Source: Streptomyces sp. NBC_00442 (GTDB lineage: Bacteria > Actinomycetota > Actinomycetes > Streptomycetales > Streptomycetaceae). From it: a DNA stretch of 64,000 bases. Of the stretch, positions 42,228-51,529 are shown piece by piece (positions within the stretch are counted from its first letter, which is position 1; each line of letters begins with the position of its first letter). Position numbers and translations under genes: made by a program. The stretch covers positions 3,348,001 through 3,412,000 of the forward strand of contig NZ_CP107918.1 in assembly GCF_036014195.1 (NCBI RefSeq), in the 5' to 3' direction. The notes below the pieces were generated by a model, which was not told where the DNA came from, made no database searches, and was given only the letters and a program-made list of their open reading frames with translations.

Positions 42228-43299
42228 GAACGTGAGGGGAACCGTGCCAGGAACCGTGACGGGAGCAGTGACGGGAGCCGTGACGGGACAAGGTCCCGCC
42301 GGCGAGCCGCTCGCCCACTACCTCCACGCGCAGGCGGGCGGGTTCCTGCGCGGCCTGCGCCTGCACCGCGAGGCGGGCCCCGACGGCGACCTCGCGGAGG
42401 GCGCGGCCCGTGCGATGTGCGCGGCCACCCGCCGCATCGGCGCCACCCTGCACACCTTCCGGCCACTGCTCGACGCGGCCTGGGCCGACCGGCTGAGCAC
42501 CGAACTCGCCTGGCTGAGCTCGACGTTGGGCGGCGAGCACACCTGCGCCGCCCGCCTGGCCCGCCTCCTCGACGCCCTGCACCGGCTCGCCGGCGGTGGC
42601 CCGACGCCACCGCGCGCCGAGGGGGGCACCCCGGCGACGGGCACCCTCGCGGTGGGCGCCGCCCGCGCGGGCGCCCTGCTCGACCGGCAGCTGACACCGG
42701 CGCGCACCCGGGCCCACTCGGCGGCCCTCCAGGCGCTCGGCTCCTCCCGGTTCCACGCCGTGGCGGACGCGGTCGCGCTGCTCGCGAGCGAGGCACCGCT
42801 CGCCGTGGCCGCCGCGGCCCCGGCGGCGGAGGTCCTGACGCCGGCGGCGCTCGCCGCCGAGGAGCGGCTGGCGCGGGCGGTGGCCGAGCTGCCGCTGGCC
42901 CGCGCGGCCCGGCCGTACAACGCGGAGGCCCTGGTCCAGCAGAGCGAAAGCCAGGACCACCCCTGGCACCAGGTGCGGCGCCTGCTCCGGCTGCACCGGT
43001 ACGCCCAAGAGGTGCTGCATCCCGAGCCCGCGGGCCGCCCGCTCGACGAGCCCGGCGGGGACGCCCGGCTGCCGGGCGCGGGACGGGCCCTGGACCGCCA
43101 CCGCGACGCCGCCGAGGCCGCGGCCGCCGCGTCGGCCGCCGCCCGCACCCCGCGCATCGCCCCGGCGACGGCGTACGCGCTCGGTGTGCTGCACGCCGAT
43201 CAGCGCCACGAGGTGGAGGCGGCCCGTTTCGCCTTCCAGCGGATCTGGCAGCCTGTGGCGGTGACGACAGCACCCGCGGCGACCACGGCCGCGTCATGA
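42214..43299 (+). CDS. CHAD-domain protein
   Basis: A 361-residue helical protein of the CHAD family, which binds polyphosphate. It is rich in conserved basic residues and His ([10 protein letters not shown] and [10 protein letters not shown] types). The GTG at 42214 overlaps the last codons of ppk by 14 bp, so it is probably translated from the same message. Its last codon overlaps the ATG of the Nudix gene (ATGA). The three genes form a polyphosphate-related operon. Confidence 0.85.
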   Translation: MQRPENVRGTVPGTVTGAVTGAVTGQGPAGEPLAHYLHAQAGGFLRGLRLHREAGPDGDLAEGAARAMCAATRRIGATLHTFRPLLDAAWADRLSTELAWLSSTLGGEHTCAARLARLLDALHRLAGGGPTPPRAEGGTPATGTLAVGAARAGALLDRQLTPARTRAHSAALQALGSSRFHAVADAVALLASEAPLAVAAAAPAAEVLTPAALAAEERLARAVAELPLARAARPYNAEALVQQSESQDHPWHQVRRLLRLHRYAQEVLHPEPAGRPLDEPGGDARLPGAGRALDRHRDAAEAAAAASAAARTPRIAPATAYALGVLHADQRHEVEAARFAFQRIWQPVAVTTAPAATTAAS

Positions 43300-43742
43300 G
43301 CACCGCACCCGGCACGACCGTCCTCGCCGCGGGATGCGTCCTGTGGCGCCGCGCCGGCCGGCACGACCCGCGCGACCACGCCGGCGGGGGCATCGAGATC
43401 TGCCTCGTGCACCGGCCGAAGTACGACGACTGGTCGCATCCCAAGGGCAAGTTGAAGCGCGGCGAGGAACCGCTCGCCGGAGCGCTGCGCGAGGTGCTCG
43501 AAGAGACCGGGTTCACGTGCGTGCCCGGGGTGCGGCTGCCCACCGCCCACTACACGGACCACCTGGGCCGCCCCAAGCGCGTCGAGTACTGGGGCGCCGA
43601 GGCGGGCGAAGGGCATTTCGCACCCAGCACGGAGGTCGACCGGCTCCTGTGGCTGACCCCCGCGGCGGCCCACCACCGTCTCACCGAGCCCCGCGACCGC
43701 CAGCTGCTGCTCGCGCTGCTCGACGCGCCGCACCCCGCCTGA
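43296..43742 (+). CDS. Nudix (MutT-like) hydrolase
   Basis: A 148-residue Nudix hydrolase that cleaves a nucleoside diphosphate linked to another group. The Nudix box spans residues 51-73, with G51, E57, R65, E66 and the REVLEETGF core. The ATG at 43296 overlaps the CHAD gene stop (ATGA). The adjacent phosphate genes suggest that its substrate is a phosphorylated metabolite or diphosphoinositol-like compound, but the sequence does not fix it. Confidence 0.88.
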   Translation: MSTAPGTTVLAAGCVLWRRAGRHDPRDHAGGGIEICLVHRPKYDDWSHPKGKLKRGEEPLAGALREVLEETGFTCVPGVRLPTAHYTDHLGRPKRVEYWGAEAGEGHFAPSTEVDRLLWLTPAAAHHRLTEPRDRQLLLALLDAPHPA

Positions 43743-43844
43743 CCTCAGACAACGCACCCGCCCCTGGCGTACCGGGGGCAGAACCGGTTCTGTACGCCGC
43801 CTGAACACGAACGGGTAACGGTCGGCACCGCACTGCCCGCCGAG

Positions 43845-43899
43845 GTTCACCTTCCGTTAACTCTTCCCCGCCGACGGCTTCACCTGTTCTGCCTAATTT
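43845..43899 (+). promoter_or_regulatory. PHO box and -10 of the pstS promoter
   Basis: GTTCAC (43845), GTTAAC (43856) and CTTCAC (43878) are in phase with an 11-bp period (the 43867 unit is degenerate). A TAATTT -10 element lies at 43894-43899, so the PHO box sits at the usual place over the -35. This is the standard arrangement for PhoP-activated pst genes in Streptomyces. The transcript would have a leader of about 95 nt. Confidence 0.75.
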
Positions 43900-44000
43900 C
43901 GGCCTTACACGGTGCACGGCATCCCGCCCTCACCGCCCATCCAACGCACGCCGCCGTAGAACGAACGGAACCCGGCGGCTCCCGGAAGGAACACCCGAAA

Positions 44001-45143
44001 GTGAAGCTTCAGCGCAAGAACCGGCTCCGCGCCACCGCCCTCGGCGTCATCGCCGTGTCCAGCGCCCTGGCCCTCACGGCGTGCGGCAGCGACAACAACA
44101 GCGGTGGCGGGAGCACGGGCGGCACGGGCGGCACGGCCTCCGGCGCCGCGTCCAACGTGAAGTGCGACGGCGCCAAGGGCCAGGTCCTGGCGTCCGGCTC
44201 CTCCGCGCAGAAGAACGCCATGGACCTCTGGGTCAAGAACTACATGGCGGCCTGCAAGGACGCGCAGATCAACTACAAGTCCTCCTCCTCCGGCGAGGGC
44301 ATCGTCGCCTTCACGCAGGGCACGGTGGCCTTCGCCGGCTCCGACTCGCCGCTCAAGCCGGAGCAGGTGGCGGACTCCAAGAAGGTCTGCAGCGGCGGCC
44401 AGGGCATCAACCTCCCGATGGTCGGCGGCCCGATCGCGATCGGCTTCCACGTCGAGGGCGTCGACAGCCTCGTCCTGGACGCCCCGACCCTCGCCAAGAT
44501 CTTCAACGGCAAGATCACCAAGTGGAACGACGAGGCGATCGCCAAGCTGAACCAGGGCGCCAAGCTCCCGGACCTCGCGATCCAGGCGTTCCACCGCTCC
44601 GAGGACTCCGGCACCACCGAGAACCTCACCAAGTACCTGAGCGCCACGGCCAAGTCCGACTGGACGTACGCGCCCGCCAAGAAGTGGGCCGCCCCCGGCG
44701 GCCAGGCCGCATCCGGCTCCGCCGGCGTCGCCGCCCAGGTCAAGCAGACCAACGGCGCCATCGGCTACTTCGAGCTCTCCTACGCCTCCTCCCAGTCGAT
44801 CAAGACCGTCGACATCAACACCGGCGCCTCCGCCCCGGTCAAGGCCAACTCGGCGAACGCCTCCACGGCCATCGCCGCCGCGAAGATCGCCGGCACCGGC
44901 AAGGACCTCGCACTGAAGCTGGACTACACGACCAAGGCCGACAACGCCTACCCGATCGTCCTCGTGACGTACGAGGTCGCCTGCGACAAGGGCAACAAGG
45001 CCGCCACCCTCCCCGCGGTCAAGTCCTTCCTCACCTACGCCGCGAGCGCCGACGGGCAGAAGCTGCTCACCGACGCCAGCTACGCGCCGATCCCGGCCGA
45101 GATCAACTCCAAGGTCGTCGAGACCATCAACTCCCTTTCGTAA
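44001..45143 (+). CDS. pstS: Phosphate-binding lipoprotein PstS
   Basis: A 380-residue lipoprotein that captures phosphate outside the cell for the PstCAB transporter. The signal peptide ends in a lipobox ALTACG (Cys28); a Gly/Ser/Thr-rich spacer (residues 30-48) links it to the binding protein. Phosphate-binding loops GSSAQK, GSDSPL and SEDSGTTENLTKY match the PstS family. The GTG at 44001 has GGAAGGA upstream. It is separated from pstC by 135 bp containing two hairpins. Confidence 0.95.
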   Translation: MKLQRKNRLRATALGVIAVSSALALTACGSDNNSGGGSTGGTGGTASGAASNVKCDGAKGQVLASGSSAQKNAMDLWVKNYMAACKDAQINYKSSSSGEGIVAFTQGTVAFAGSDSPLKPEQVADSKKVCSGGQGINLPMVGGPIAIGFHVEGVDSLVLDAPTLAKIFNGKITKWNDEAIAKLNQGAKLPDLAIQAFHRSEDSGTTENLTKYLSATAKSDWTYAPAKKWAAPGGQAASGSAGVAAQVKQTNGAIGYFELSYASSQSIKTVDINTGASAPVKANSANASTAIAAAKIAGTGKDLALKLDYTTKADNAYPIVLVTYEVACDKGNKAATLPAVKSFLTYAASADGQKLLTDASYAPIPAEINSKVVETINSLS

Positions 45144-45155
45144 GACCGCAGTTGA

Positions 45156-45213
45156 GCCGCCGGGACGAAGACCCGGCGGCCGCGTGGGGTGGGGGCCCCG
45201 TCCGGCCCCCACC
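45156..45213 (+). terminator. Two GC-rich hairpins between pstS and pstC
   Basis: GCCGCCGGG (45156-45164) pairs with CCCGGCGGC (45172-45180), and GGTGGGGGCC (45188-45197) pairs with GGCCCCCACC (45204-45213). Both stems are perfect and no U-run follows. They could reduce transcription into pstC or protect the pstS message from 3' decay, giving more PstS than transporter. Confidence 0.6.
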
Positions 45214-45278
45214 GCACACCATCCGGTGCACCGCCGCCAGGGGACCCGTCAAGTCCCCGCCCACAGACCGGAAAGACC

Positions 45279-46277
45279 ATGGCTTCTTCCATAGCAACGG
45301 ACACGCCTCCGCCACCCGCTCCCGCCCCGGCAGCGCGCCGCAAGCAGTCCACCGGCCGCGCGGGCGACAAGATCTTCCTCGGGCTCTCCCGGGGCTCGGG
45401 CATCTTCCTGCTCGTCGTCATGGCGGCCATCGCCATCTTCCTGAGCATCCGGGCCGGCATCGCGATCTCGAAGGACCAGGGCAACTTCCTGACCACCTTC
45501 GACTGGAACCCGGCCGGCGACCCCCCGGCGTTCGGCATCGCCGTCCTGCTCTTCGGCACCGTCGTCAGCTCGGTCGTCGCGATGGCCATCGCCGTCCCGG
45601 TCGCCGTCGGCATCGCCCTGTTCATCTCGCACTACGCGCCGCGCAAGCTGGCCGCACCCCTCGCGTACGTCGTCGATCTGCTCGCCGCCGTGCCGTCGAT
45701 CGTCTACGGCATCTGGGGCGCCCTGTTCCTCGTGCCCTACCTCGGCGGCCTCAACGACTGGCTCGACACCTACCTGGGCTGGACCGTCGTCTTCGAGAAG
45801 ACCGAGGTCGGCGTCGCCCGCTCCATCTTCACCGTCGGCATCCTGCTCGCGATCATGATCCTGCCGATCGTGACCAGCGTCAGCCGCGAGGTCTTCCTCC
45901 AGGTACCGCGCATGAACGAGGAGGCCGCCCTGGCCCTCGGCGCGACCCGCTGGGAAGTCATCCGCCTGTCGGTGCTGCCCTTCGGCCGCTCGGGCGTGAT
46001 CTCCGCCTCGATGCTGGGACTTGGCCGCGCGCTGGGCGAGACGATGGCCGTCGCCACGGTCCTCTCCCCGAGCTACGTCCTCTCGGCGCACCTGCTCAAC
46101 CCGGGCGGCGGGACCTTCGCACAGAACATCGCCGCGAAGTTCGACGAGGCCAACCAGCTGGGCCGCGACGCGCTGATCGCCTCCGGGCTTGTCCTGTTCG
46201 TCCTCACCCTGCTGGTCAACGGCGGCGCCCGCATGATCATCGCCCGCCGCAAGGAGTACTCGGGGGCGAACGCATGA
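45279..46277 (+). CDS. pstC: Phosphate ABC permease PstC
   Basis: A 332-residue inner membrane protein with six predicted helices and the coupling-loop motif EAALALGATRWEVIRLSVLP. It forms the channel with PstA. The ATG at 45279 is preferred over upstream in-frame starts, which lie in the hairpin region. A 19-codon open frame begins at an ATG that overlaps its stop. Confidence 0.95.
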   Translation: MASSIATDTPPPPAPAPAARRKQSTGRAGDKIFLGLSRGSGIFLLVVMAAIAIFLSIRAGIAISKDQGNFLTTFDWNPAGDPPAFGIAVLLFGTVVSSVVAMAIAVPVAVGIALFISHYAPRKLAAPLAYVVDLLAAVPSIVYGIWGALFLVPYLGGLNDWLDTYLGWTVVFEKTEVGVARSIFTVGILLAIMILPIVTSVSREVFLQVPRMNEEAALALGATRWEVIRLSVLPFGRSGVISASMLGLGRALGETMAVATVLSPSYVLSAHLLNPGGGTFAQNIAAKFDEANQLGRDALIASGLVLFVLTLLVNGGARMIIARRKEYSGANA

Positions 46278-46333
46278 GCCCCGCGATGCCCCGCAACCTC
46301 CGTACCGCAGACTCCGAAGGGAGCCCGGCATGA
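46274..46333 (+). CDS. 19-residue open frame bridging pstC and pstA
   Basis: MSPAMPRNLRTADSEGSPA. The ATG shares its ATGA with the pstC stop (46274-46277), and the stop TGA shares its ATGA with the pstA start (46330-46333). Such an arrangement lets ribosomes pass from pstC to pstA by two reinitiation steps. The peptide itself may have no function. Confidence 0.45.
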   Translation: MSPAMPRNLRTADSEGSPA

Positions 46334-47406
46334 GCCACGCAGCCGTTCAGGACGCCCGGCCGGCCGCCCCGGCACCCCGCAAGGACAGCCTCAGCCACCG
46401 CTCCCTGCCCCGCGGCGCCGGCGCCGGCTTCGCGGCGGCCGCGATCGTCCTCGCCGTGGGCATCGGCCTCGCCTTCGACCTGCACAGCAAGGTCCAGTGG
46501 GGCCTGATAGCGGCCCTCCTGTTCATCCTCATCTCGTACGCGGTCACCACGACCGTGGAGAACAAGCGGCAGGCCAAGGACCGGGTGGCGACCTCCCTGG
46601 TCTGGGTCTGCTTCATCCTCGCCGTGGTCCCGCTCCTCTCCCTCCTGTGGACGACGATCAGCCGCGGCACCAAGGTCCTCGACGGATACTTCCTGACCCA
46701 CTCGATGGCCGGCGTCCCCGCCTTCGAGCGGGGCGGCGGCATCTACCACGCGCTGATCGGCACCCTGGAGCAGATCGGCATCGCCACCCTGATCTCCGCG
46801 CCGCTCGGCCTGCTGACCGCGGTCTACCTGGTGGAGTACGGCAAGGGCGTGCTCGCCAAGGCCGTCACCTTCTTCGTCGACGTGATGACGGGCATCCCGT
46901 CCATCGTCGCCGGCCTGTTCATCCTGACCCTGATGCTGATGTTCGACCTCCAGCCCTCGGGCTTCATGGGCGCGCTCGCCCTGTCGATCCTGATGATGCC
47001 GGTCGTGGTCCGCTCCACCGAGGAGATGCTCAAGCTCGTACCGAACGAGCTGCGGGAGGCCTCGCTCGCCCTCGGCGTACCGAAGTGGCGCACCATCCTG
47101 AAGGTGGTCATCCCCACCGCGATCGGCGGCATCACCACGGGCTTCATGCTCGCGGTCGCCCGCATCGCCGGCGAGACCGCCCCGATCATGCTGCTCGTCT
47201 TCGGCAGCCAGCTGATCAACACCAACCCCTTCGAAGGCGCCCAGTCCTCGCTCCCCTTCTACATCTGGGAGCAGTACCGGGTCGGCAGCGACGCGTCGTA
47301 CGACCGCGCGTGGGCGGCCGCCCTGGTCCTGATCGCCTTCGTCATGATCCTCAACCTGGTGGCTCGCGGCATCGCCCGCTGGAAGGCCCCCAAGACCGGT
47401 CGCTAA
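46330..47406 (+). CDS. pstA: Phosphate ABC permease PstA
   Basis: A 358-residue inner membrane protein with six or seven predicted helices and the coupling motif EASLALGVPKWRTILKVVIP. It pairs with PstC. The ATG at 46330 overlaps the stop of the short bridging frame and has AAGGGAG upstream. It is followed after 78 bp by pstB. Confidence 0.95.
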   Translation: MSHAAVQDARPAAPAPRKDSLSHRSLPRGAGAGFAAAAIVLAVGIGLAFDLHSKVQWGLIAALLFILISYAVTTTVENKRQAKDRVATSLVWVCFILAVVPLLSLLWTTISRGTKVLDGYFLTHSMAGVPAFERGGGIYHALIGTLEQIGIATLISAPLGLLTAVYLVEYGKGVLAKAVTFFVDVMTGIPSIVAGLFILTLMLMFDLQPSGFMGALALSILMMPVVVRSTEEMLKLVPNELREASLALGVPKWRTILKVVIPTAIGGITTGFMLAVARIAGETAPIMLLVFGSQLINTNPFEGAQSSLPFYIWEQYRVGSDASYDRAWAAALVLIAFVMILNLVARGIARWKAPKTGR

Positions 47407-47484
47407 GGCGACATCGTGCGGCTCCGCCGCAGGGGGCCACATCAGCGACCTCTCTCGTACGTCTCGAAAGAAGCAGTGATTCCC

Positions 47485-48261
47485 ATGGCCAAGCGAATCG
47501 ACGTATCGGGCCTCTCCGCCTACTACGGCGCCCACAAGGCGATCGACGACATCTCGATGACCGTCGAGCCGCGCTCCGTGACCGCCTTCATCGGCCCGTC
47601 CGGCTGCGGCAAGTCCACGTTCCTGCGCACCCTGAACCGCATGCACGAGGTGACCCCGGGCGGCCGCGTCGAGGGCAAGGTCCTCCTCGACGACGAGAAC
47701 CTGTACGGCTCCGCGGTCGACCCGGTGGCGGTGCGCCGCACGGTCGGCATGGTCTTCCAGCGCCCCAACCCCTTCCCCACCATGTCGATCTTCGACAACG
47801 TGGCGGCGGGGCTGCGTCTGAACGGCACGTTCAAGAAGAGCGAGCTGGCCGACGTCGTCGAGAAGTCCCTCAAGGGCGCGAACCTCTGGAACGAGGTCAA
47901 GGACCGGCTCAACAAGCCGGGTTCGGGTCTCTCCGGCGGGCAGCAGCAGCGCCTGTGCATCGCGCGGGCCATCGCGGTCGAACCGGACGTCCTGCTCATG
48001 GACGAGCCCTGCTCGGCGCTCGACCCGATCTCCACCCTTGCCATCGAGGATTTGATCGGGGAGCTGAAGGAGCGCTTCACGATCGTGATCGTGACGCACA
48101 ACATGCAGCAGGCCGCCCGCGTCTCGGACCGTACGGCGTTCTTCAACCTCGCGGCGGTCGGGCAGCCCGGCAAGCTGGTCGAGATCGACGAGACCGAGCG
48201 GATCTTCTCCAACCCCTCCGTGCAGGCCACGGAGGACTACATCTCGGGCCGCTTCGGATAG
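47485..48261 (+). CDS. pstB: Phosphate ABC ATPase PstB
   Basis: A 258-residue ATPase that powers phosphate import through PstCA. Walker [10 protein letters not shown] (residues 38-46), signature LSGGQQQR and Walker [15 protein letters not shown] are present. The ATG at 47485 is used because the upstream codons do not resemble the family. An inverted repeat follows the stop, then the third dispersed repeat locus. Confidence 0.96.
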   Translation: MAKRIDVSGLSAYYGAHKAIDDISMTVEPRSVTAFIGPSGCGKSTFLRTLNRMHEVTPGGRVEGKVLLDDENLYGSAVDPVAVRRTVGMVFQRPNPFPTMSIFDNVAAGLRLNGTFKKSELADVVEKSLKGANLWNEVKDRLNKPGSGLSGGQQQRLCIARAIAVEPDVLLMDEPCSALDPISTLAIEDLIGELKERFTIVIVTHNMQQAARVSDRTAFFNLAAVGQPGKLVEIDETERIFSNPSVQATEDYISGRFG

Positions 48262-48315
48262 GCCCGAGCCTCATGCCGTCTGCGGTGCTGCATGGCGGTG
48301 CCACCGCAAGACGAA

Positions 48316-48341
48316 GGGCCCGCCCACCCCAGGGCGGGCCC
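48316..48341 (+). terminator. Hairpin after pstB
   Basis: GGGCCCGCCC (48316-48325) and GGGCGGGCCC (48332-48341) are perfect complements around a 6-nt loop, 54 bp after the pstB stop. There is no U-run, as is common for terminators in high-GC actinomycetes. Confidence 0.65.
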
Positions 48342-48349
48342 ACCCCAAC

Positions 48350-48660
48350 CCCCTGGGGCTCCGCCCCAGACCCCGTTCGCGCGTTCGCCCACCCCACCCG
48401 CCCGTGCGGCAACTTGAGGGTGCGTCCCCCTGGGGCTCCGCCCCAGACCCCGTTCGCGCCTAAAGGGCGCTCGTCCTCAATCTCCCCCAAGGCCTCAAGG
48501 GCCAGGGGGGACCCCCATGACGGGCTGAGGGTGTCCATGCGGGCCGGCACCGAGTGGTTAAGGGGCGCGGGGAACTGCGCGAGAAGCGGGCACGGTCCGC
48601 ACTCAAAAGCGGGGTTAAGGGGCGCGGGGAACTGCGCGGCCAGCCCACGCCGGGCCCGCA
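48350..48660. repeat. Dispersed GC-rich repeat locus 3
   Basis: Two copies of the GGGGCTCCGCCCC hairpin element (about 48353 and 48432), then CTCCCCCAAGGCCTCAAGGG and two GGGGCGCGGGGAACTGCGCG copies (about 48560 and 48616). The orientation matches loci 1 and 2. It lies between the 3' ends of pstB and pit. Confidence 0.85.
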
Positions 48661-48737
48661 CCCGTGCACTCTCGGACAGCCGAGAACGCCCGAAACCCCG
48701 CCCCCGGCGCAGCCGGAAGCGGGGTCGGAAGCCGCGG

Positions 48738-49736
48738 CTAGCTGAAGAAGACGTGGACCACGAGATAGCTCAGCGCAGCGACCAGCGCTGCCGCCGGCAT
48801 CGTAATGAACCACCCCAGGATGATGTTCTTCGCAACACCCCACCGCACCGCGTTGACCCGCTTCGTCGCCCCCACACCCATGATCGCCGAAGTGATCACA
48901 TGCGTGGTGGAGATCGGCGCCTGGAACAGGAACGACGACCCGAACATGATCGACGCCCCCGTCGCCTCCGCGGCGAACCCCTGCGGCGGATCCAGTTCGA
49001 TGATCTTCCGCCCCAGCGTCCGCATGATCCGCCAGCCACCCGCGTACGTACCGAGCGACAGCATCGCCGCACACGCGAACTTGACCCAGATCGGAATCTC
49101 TCCGCCGGCGTCCTGCACATCCGCGATGACCAGCGCCATCATCACGATGCCCATCGTCTTCTGCGCGTCCTGAAGGCCGTGGCCGAGCGCCATGCCGGCC
49201 GCCGAGACCGTCTGCGCGATACGGAACCCGCGCTTGGCCTTGTGCGGGTTGGACTTGCGGAACAGCCACAGGATCGCGCACATCACGAGATAGCCGACGA
49301 CCAGACCGATCACCGGTGAGATGAACATCGGGATGACGATCTTGTCGAGCACCCCGGACCAGTACACGGTCGTACCGCCCGCGAGCGCCGCCCCCACCAT
49401 GCCGCCGAACAGCGCGTGCGAGGACGAGGAGGGCAGTCCGAAGTACCAGGTGACCAGGTTCCAGATGATCGCGCCGACCAGCGCCGCGAACAGGATGCCC
49501 ATCCCCTTGTTGCCCTCGGGCGTGGAGATGAGCCCCTCGCTCACCGTCTTGGCGACGCCGCTGCCGAGGAAGGCACCGGCGAGGTTCATCACGGCGGCCA
49601 TCGCGAGCGCGGCCCGCGGGGTCAGCGCCCGCGTCGACACGGAGGTCGCGATGGCGTTGGCCGAGTCGTGGAAGCCGTTCGTGTACGTGAATCCGAGCGC
49701 GACGCCAATGGTCACGATCAAAGCAAAGGTGTCCAT
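48738..49736 (-). CDS. Low-affinity phosphate transporter (Pit family)
   Basis: A 332-residue membrane protein with about ten predicted helices and both Pit signature blocks (NGFHDSANAIATSV near the N-terminus, PISTTHVITSAIMGVG near the C-terminus). It takes up metal-phosphate with protons. It is preceded by the DUF47 gene with a 7-bp gap, so the two are one operon, a pairing that is normal for this transporter type. It lies convergently to pstB. Confidence 0.92.
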   Translation of the reverse strand: MDTFALIVTIGVALGFTYTNGFHDSANAIATSVSTRALTPRAALAMAAVMNLAGAFLGSGVAKTVSEGLISTPEGNKGMGILFAALVGAIIWNLVTWYFGLPSSSSHALFGGMVGAALAGGTTVYWSGVLDKIVIPMFISPVIGLVVGYLVMCAILWLFRKSNPHKAKRGFRIAQTVSAAGMALGHGLQDAQKTMGIVMMALVIADVQDAGGEIPIWVKFACAAMLSLGTYAGGWRIMRTLGRKIIELDPPQGFAAEATGASIMFGSSFLFQAPISTTHVITSAIMGVGATKRVNAVRWGVAKNIILGWFITMPAAALVAALSYLVVHVFFS

Positions 49737-49743
49737 GACCGGG

Positions 49744-50364
49744 TCAGGACTCCTTGACGGCGATGGTCTCCACCGTGTTCGCCACGTGCTCGAACGCGTC
49801 CGCCGCCTCTTCGAGTACGTCCACGATCTGCTTGAGCTTGAGCACCTCGATGGCGTCGTACTTGCCGTTGAAGAGGTGGGCGAGCAGCTTGCGGTGGATC
49901 TGGTCGGCCTGGTTCTCCAGACGGTTGACCTCGATCCAGTACTCGGTCAGGTTGGACATCGTCCGCAGGTTCGGCATGGCCTCGGCGGTCAGCACGGCCG
50001 CCCGGTTGAGGACCTCGATCTGCTGCTCGACGCCCTTGGGCAGTTCTTCCACGTTGTAGAGGACGACCAGGTCGACGGCCTCCTCCATGAAGTCCATGAT
50101 GTCGTCGAGGCACGACGCGAGGTTGTAGATGTCCTCGCGGTCGAACGGCGTGATGAAGGAGGAGTTCAGCTGGTGGAAGATCGCGTGGGTGGCATCGTCC
50201 CCCGCGTGCTCCGCTGCCCGCATGCGCTCCGCGATCTCGGCCCGGGACGCGGAATCCGCTCCGAGCAGTTCCATGAGGAGCTTCGAGCCCGTGACGATAT
50301 TGTCCGCGGATGCGGAGAACATGTCGTAGAAGCTCGTCTCCCTGGGGGTCAGACGAAAGCGCAC
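49744..50364 (-). CDS. DUF47/PhoU-like partner of the Pit transporter
   Basis: A 206-residue helical protein of the DUF47 family, structurally related to PhoU. Such proteins bind metal through (E/D)xxxD-type motifs and regulate the Pit transporter encoded next to them. The segments YDMFSASADNIVTGSKLLME and DREDIYNLASCLDDIMDFME are typical. It is the first gene of the operon with pit. Confidence 0.9.
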   Translation of the reverse strand: MRFRLTPRETSFYDMFSASADNIVTGSKLLMELLGADSASRAEIAERMRAAEHAGDDATHAIFHQLNSSFITPFDREDIYNLASCLDDIMDFMEEAVDLVVLYNVEELPKGVEQQIEVLNRAAVLTAEAMPNLRTMSNLTEYWIEVNRLENQADQIHRKLLAHLFNGKYDAIEVLKLKQIVDVLEEAADAFEHVANTVETIAVKES

Positions 50365-50503
50365 GTGGGGTCCTCGGAGTGCTTGGGATTCGGTCAGGCT
50401 GATGCTAGGCGCATCATCCGGCCACGGCTAACCGGCGTTCTTCAGTGTCGCCCATCAGGCACAGTGATCAGCACGGACCCCCGCCCGGGATTCGAAAATT
50501 CGT

Positions 50504-50526
50504 TACCCTATACCCACGAGGGGTAT
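50504..50526 (+). promoter_or_regulatory. Candidate CsoR operator and promoter
   Basis: TACCCT (50504-50509) is a plausible -10, directly followed by ATACCC (50510-50515), ACGAG, GGGTAT (50521-50526), a perfect inverted repeat with G/C runs of the type that CsoR repressors recognise. It lies about 100 bp upstream of csoR, consistent with copper-dependent autoregulation. The transcript would start within or just after the palindrome. Confidence 0.6.
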
Positions 50527-50627
50527 CGAACCCCTTGTCCTGCACGGCAGGCGACCCGGCCCTCGGTCGGCATCCGGCCTGCACATGGCAACAGACAGAC
50601 GATGACAGCAGACAACGGGAGGACGCG

Positions 50628-51053
50628 ATGACGACCACCGAGGCGGCCGGCCCCCCGGTCGAGGACCCTTCAGCCCTTCCGAACCCCGGCCCTTCGGCCT
50701 CCGCGGCCTCCGTGGACTCCGCGGCCTCCGCGGCCTCCGCGGACCGAGTGGTGACCGATCACGACCGCGGGGTGCACGGCTACCACAAGCAGAAGGACGA
50801 ACACCTCAAGCGGCTGCGGCGCATCGAGGGCCAGATCCGCGGCCTGCAGCGGATGGTCGACGAAGACGTCTACTGCATCGACATACTCACCCAGGTCTCC
50901 GCGTCGACCAAGGCGTTGCAGTCCTTCGCACTCCAGCTCCTGGAGGAGCACCTGCGGCACTGCGTGGCCGACGCGGCGGTGAAGGGGGGCGACGAGATCG
51001 ACGCGAAGGTGGAGGAGGCGACGAAGGCGATCGCCCGCATGATGCGCACCTAG
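50628..51053 (+). CDS. csoR: CsoR-type copper-sensing repressor
   Basis: A 141-residue repressor. The copper site consists of Cys83, His108 and Cys112 (VYCIDILTQ and EHLRHC), the known Cys-His-Cys set of CsoR. The helical core RLRRIEGQIRGLQRMVDED precedes it. The N-terminal 45 residues are Ala/Ser/Asp-rich and probably disordered. On copper binding CsoR releases DNA and allows expression of copper export genes, which are not in this window. The ATG at 50628 is chosen because a GGGAGGA box lies upstream. Confidence 0.92.
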   Translation: MTTTEAAGPPVEDPSALPNPGPSASAASVDSAASAASADRVVTDHDRGVHGYHKQKDEHLKRLRRIEGQIRGLQRMVDEDVYCIDILTQVSASTKALQSFALQLLEEHLRHCVADAAVKGGDEIDAKVEEATKAIARMMRT

Positions 51054-51177
51054 GGTCCTTCGTTTGGATCAGGCCGGGCTCGCGGGGTCTGATCCCAACC
51101 AAAGACCCCAACCCCACCACCGGACCGCGCCCCCACCACCGGACCGCGCCCCGGCCGGCGTCCGCGGCCCCGGGGTG

Positions 51178-51378
51178 CTACCGGGGCTGCCGGGGTGGCC
51201 AGGGGGCCTCGACGGGATGGGTGGGCGGGGCCACGTTCAGGACCTCGTCGATCAGGGCGGGGCTGAGCCGGTCCCCCTCCGCGGCGGACGCCGCGATCAT
51301 CAATTCCCCGCACAGTTCGATCTCGACGAGGGCCACGTGGTCCTGGACGGTCACACCGCGAAGCAAAGCCACGCACAT
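51178..51378 (-). CDS. Small conserved protein of unknown function
   Basis: A 66-residue soluble protein beginning MCVALLRGVTVQDHVALVEI and ending in a Pro/Arg-rich tail. The pattern suggests a single helix followed by two strands. I believe the gene is conserved next to csoR in related genomes, but its function is not known. The ATG at 51378 is preferred over the adjacent GTG because GAGGAAGGGG lies at better spacing. Confidence 0.65.
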   Translation of the reverse strand: MCVALLRGVTVQDHVALVEIELCGELMIAASAAEGDRLSPALIDEVLNVAPPTHPVEAPWPPRQPR

Positions 51379-51529
51379 CACCCCTTCCTCGACCTCTTCC
51401 CATCGTCTGCCGGCCGCGCGCTCGCCGTCGTCGGCTTCCTAGCGTAGGGAGAGGGGCACGCACCGCGCATGGCACGGACGGACCATTTCCGCCACCACCG
51501 CCCCACCTGAGCGGACCATTTCTGGCTGA

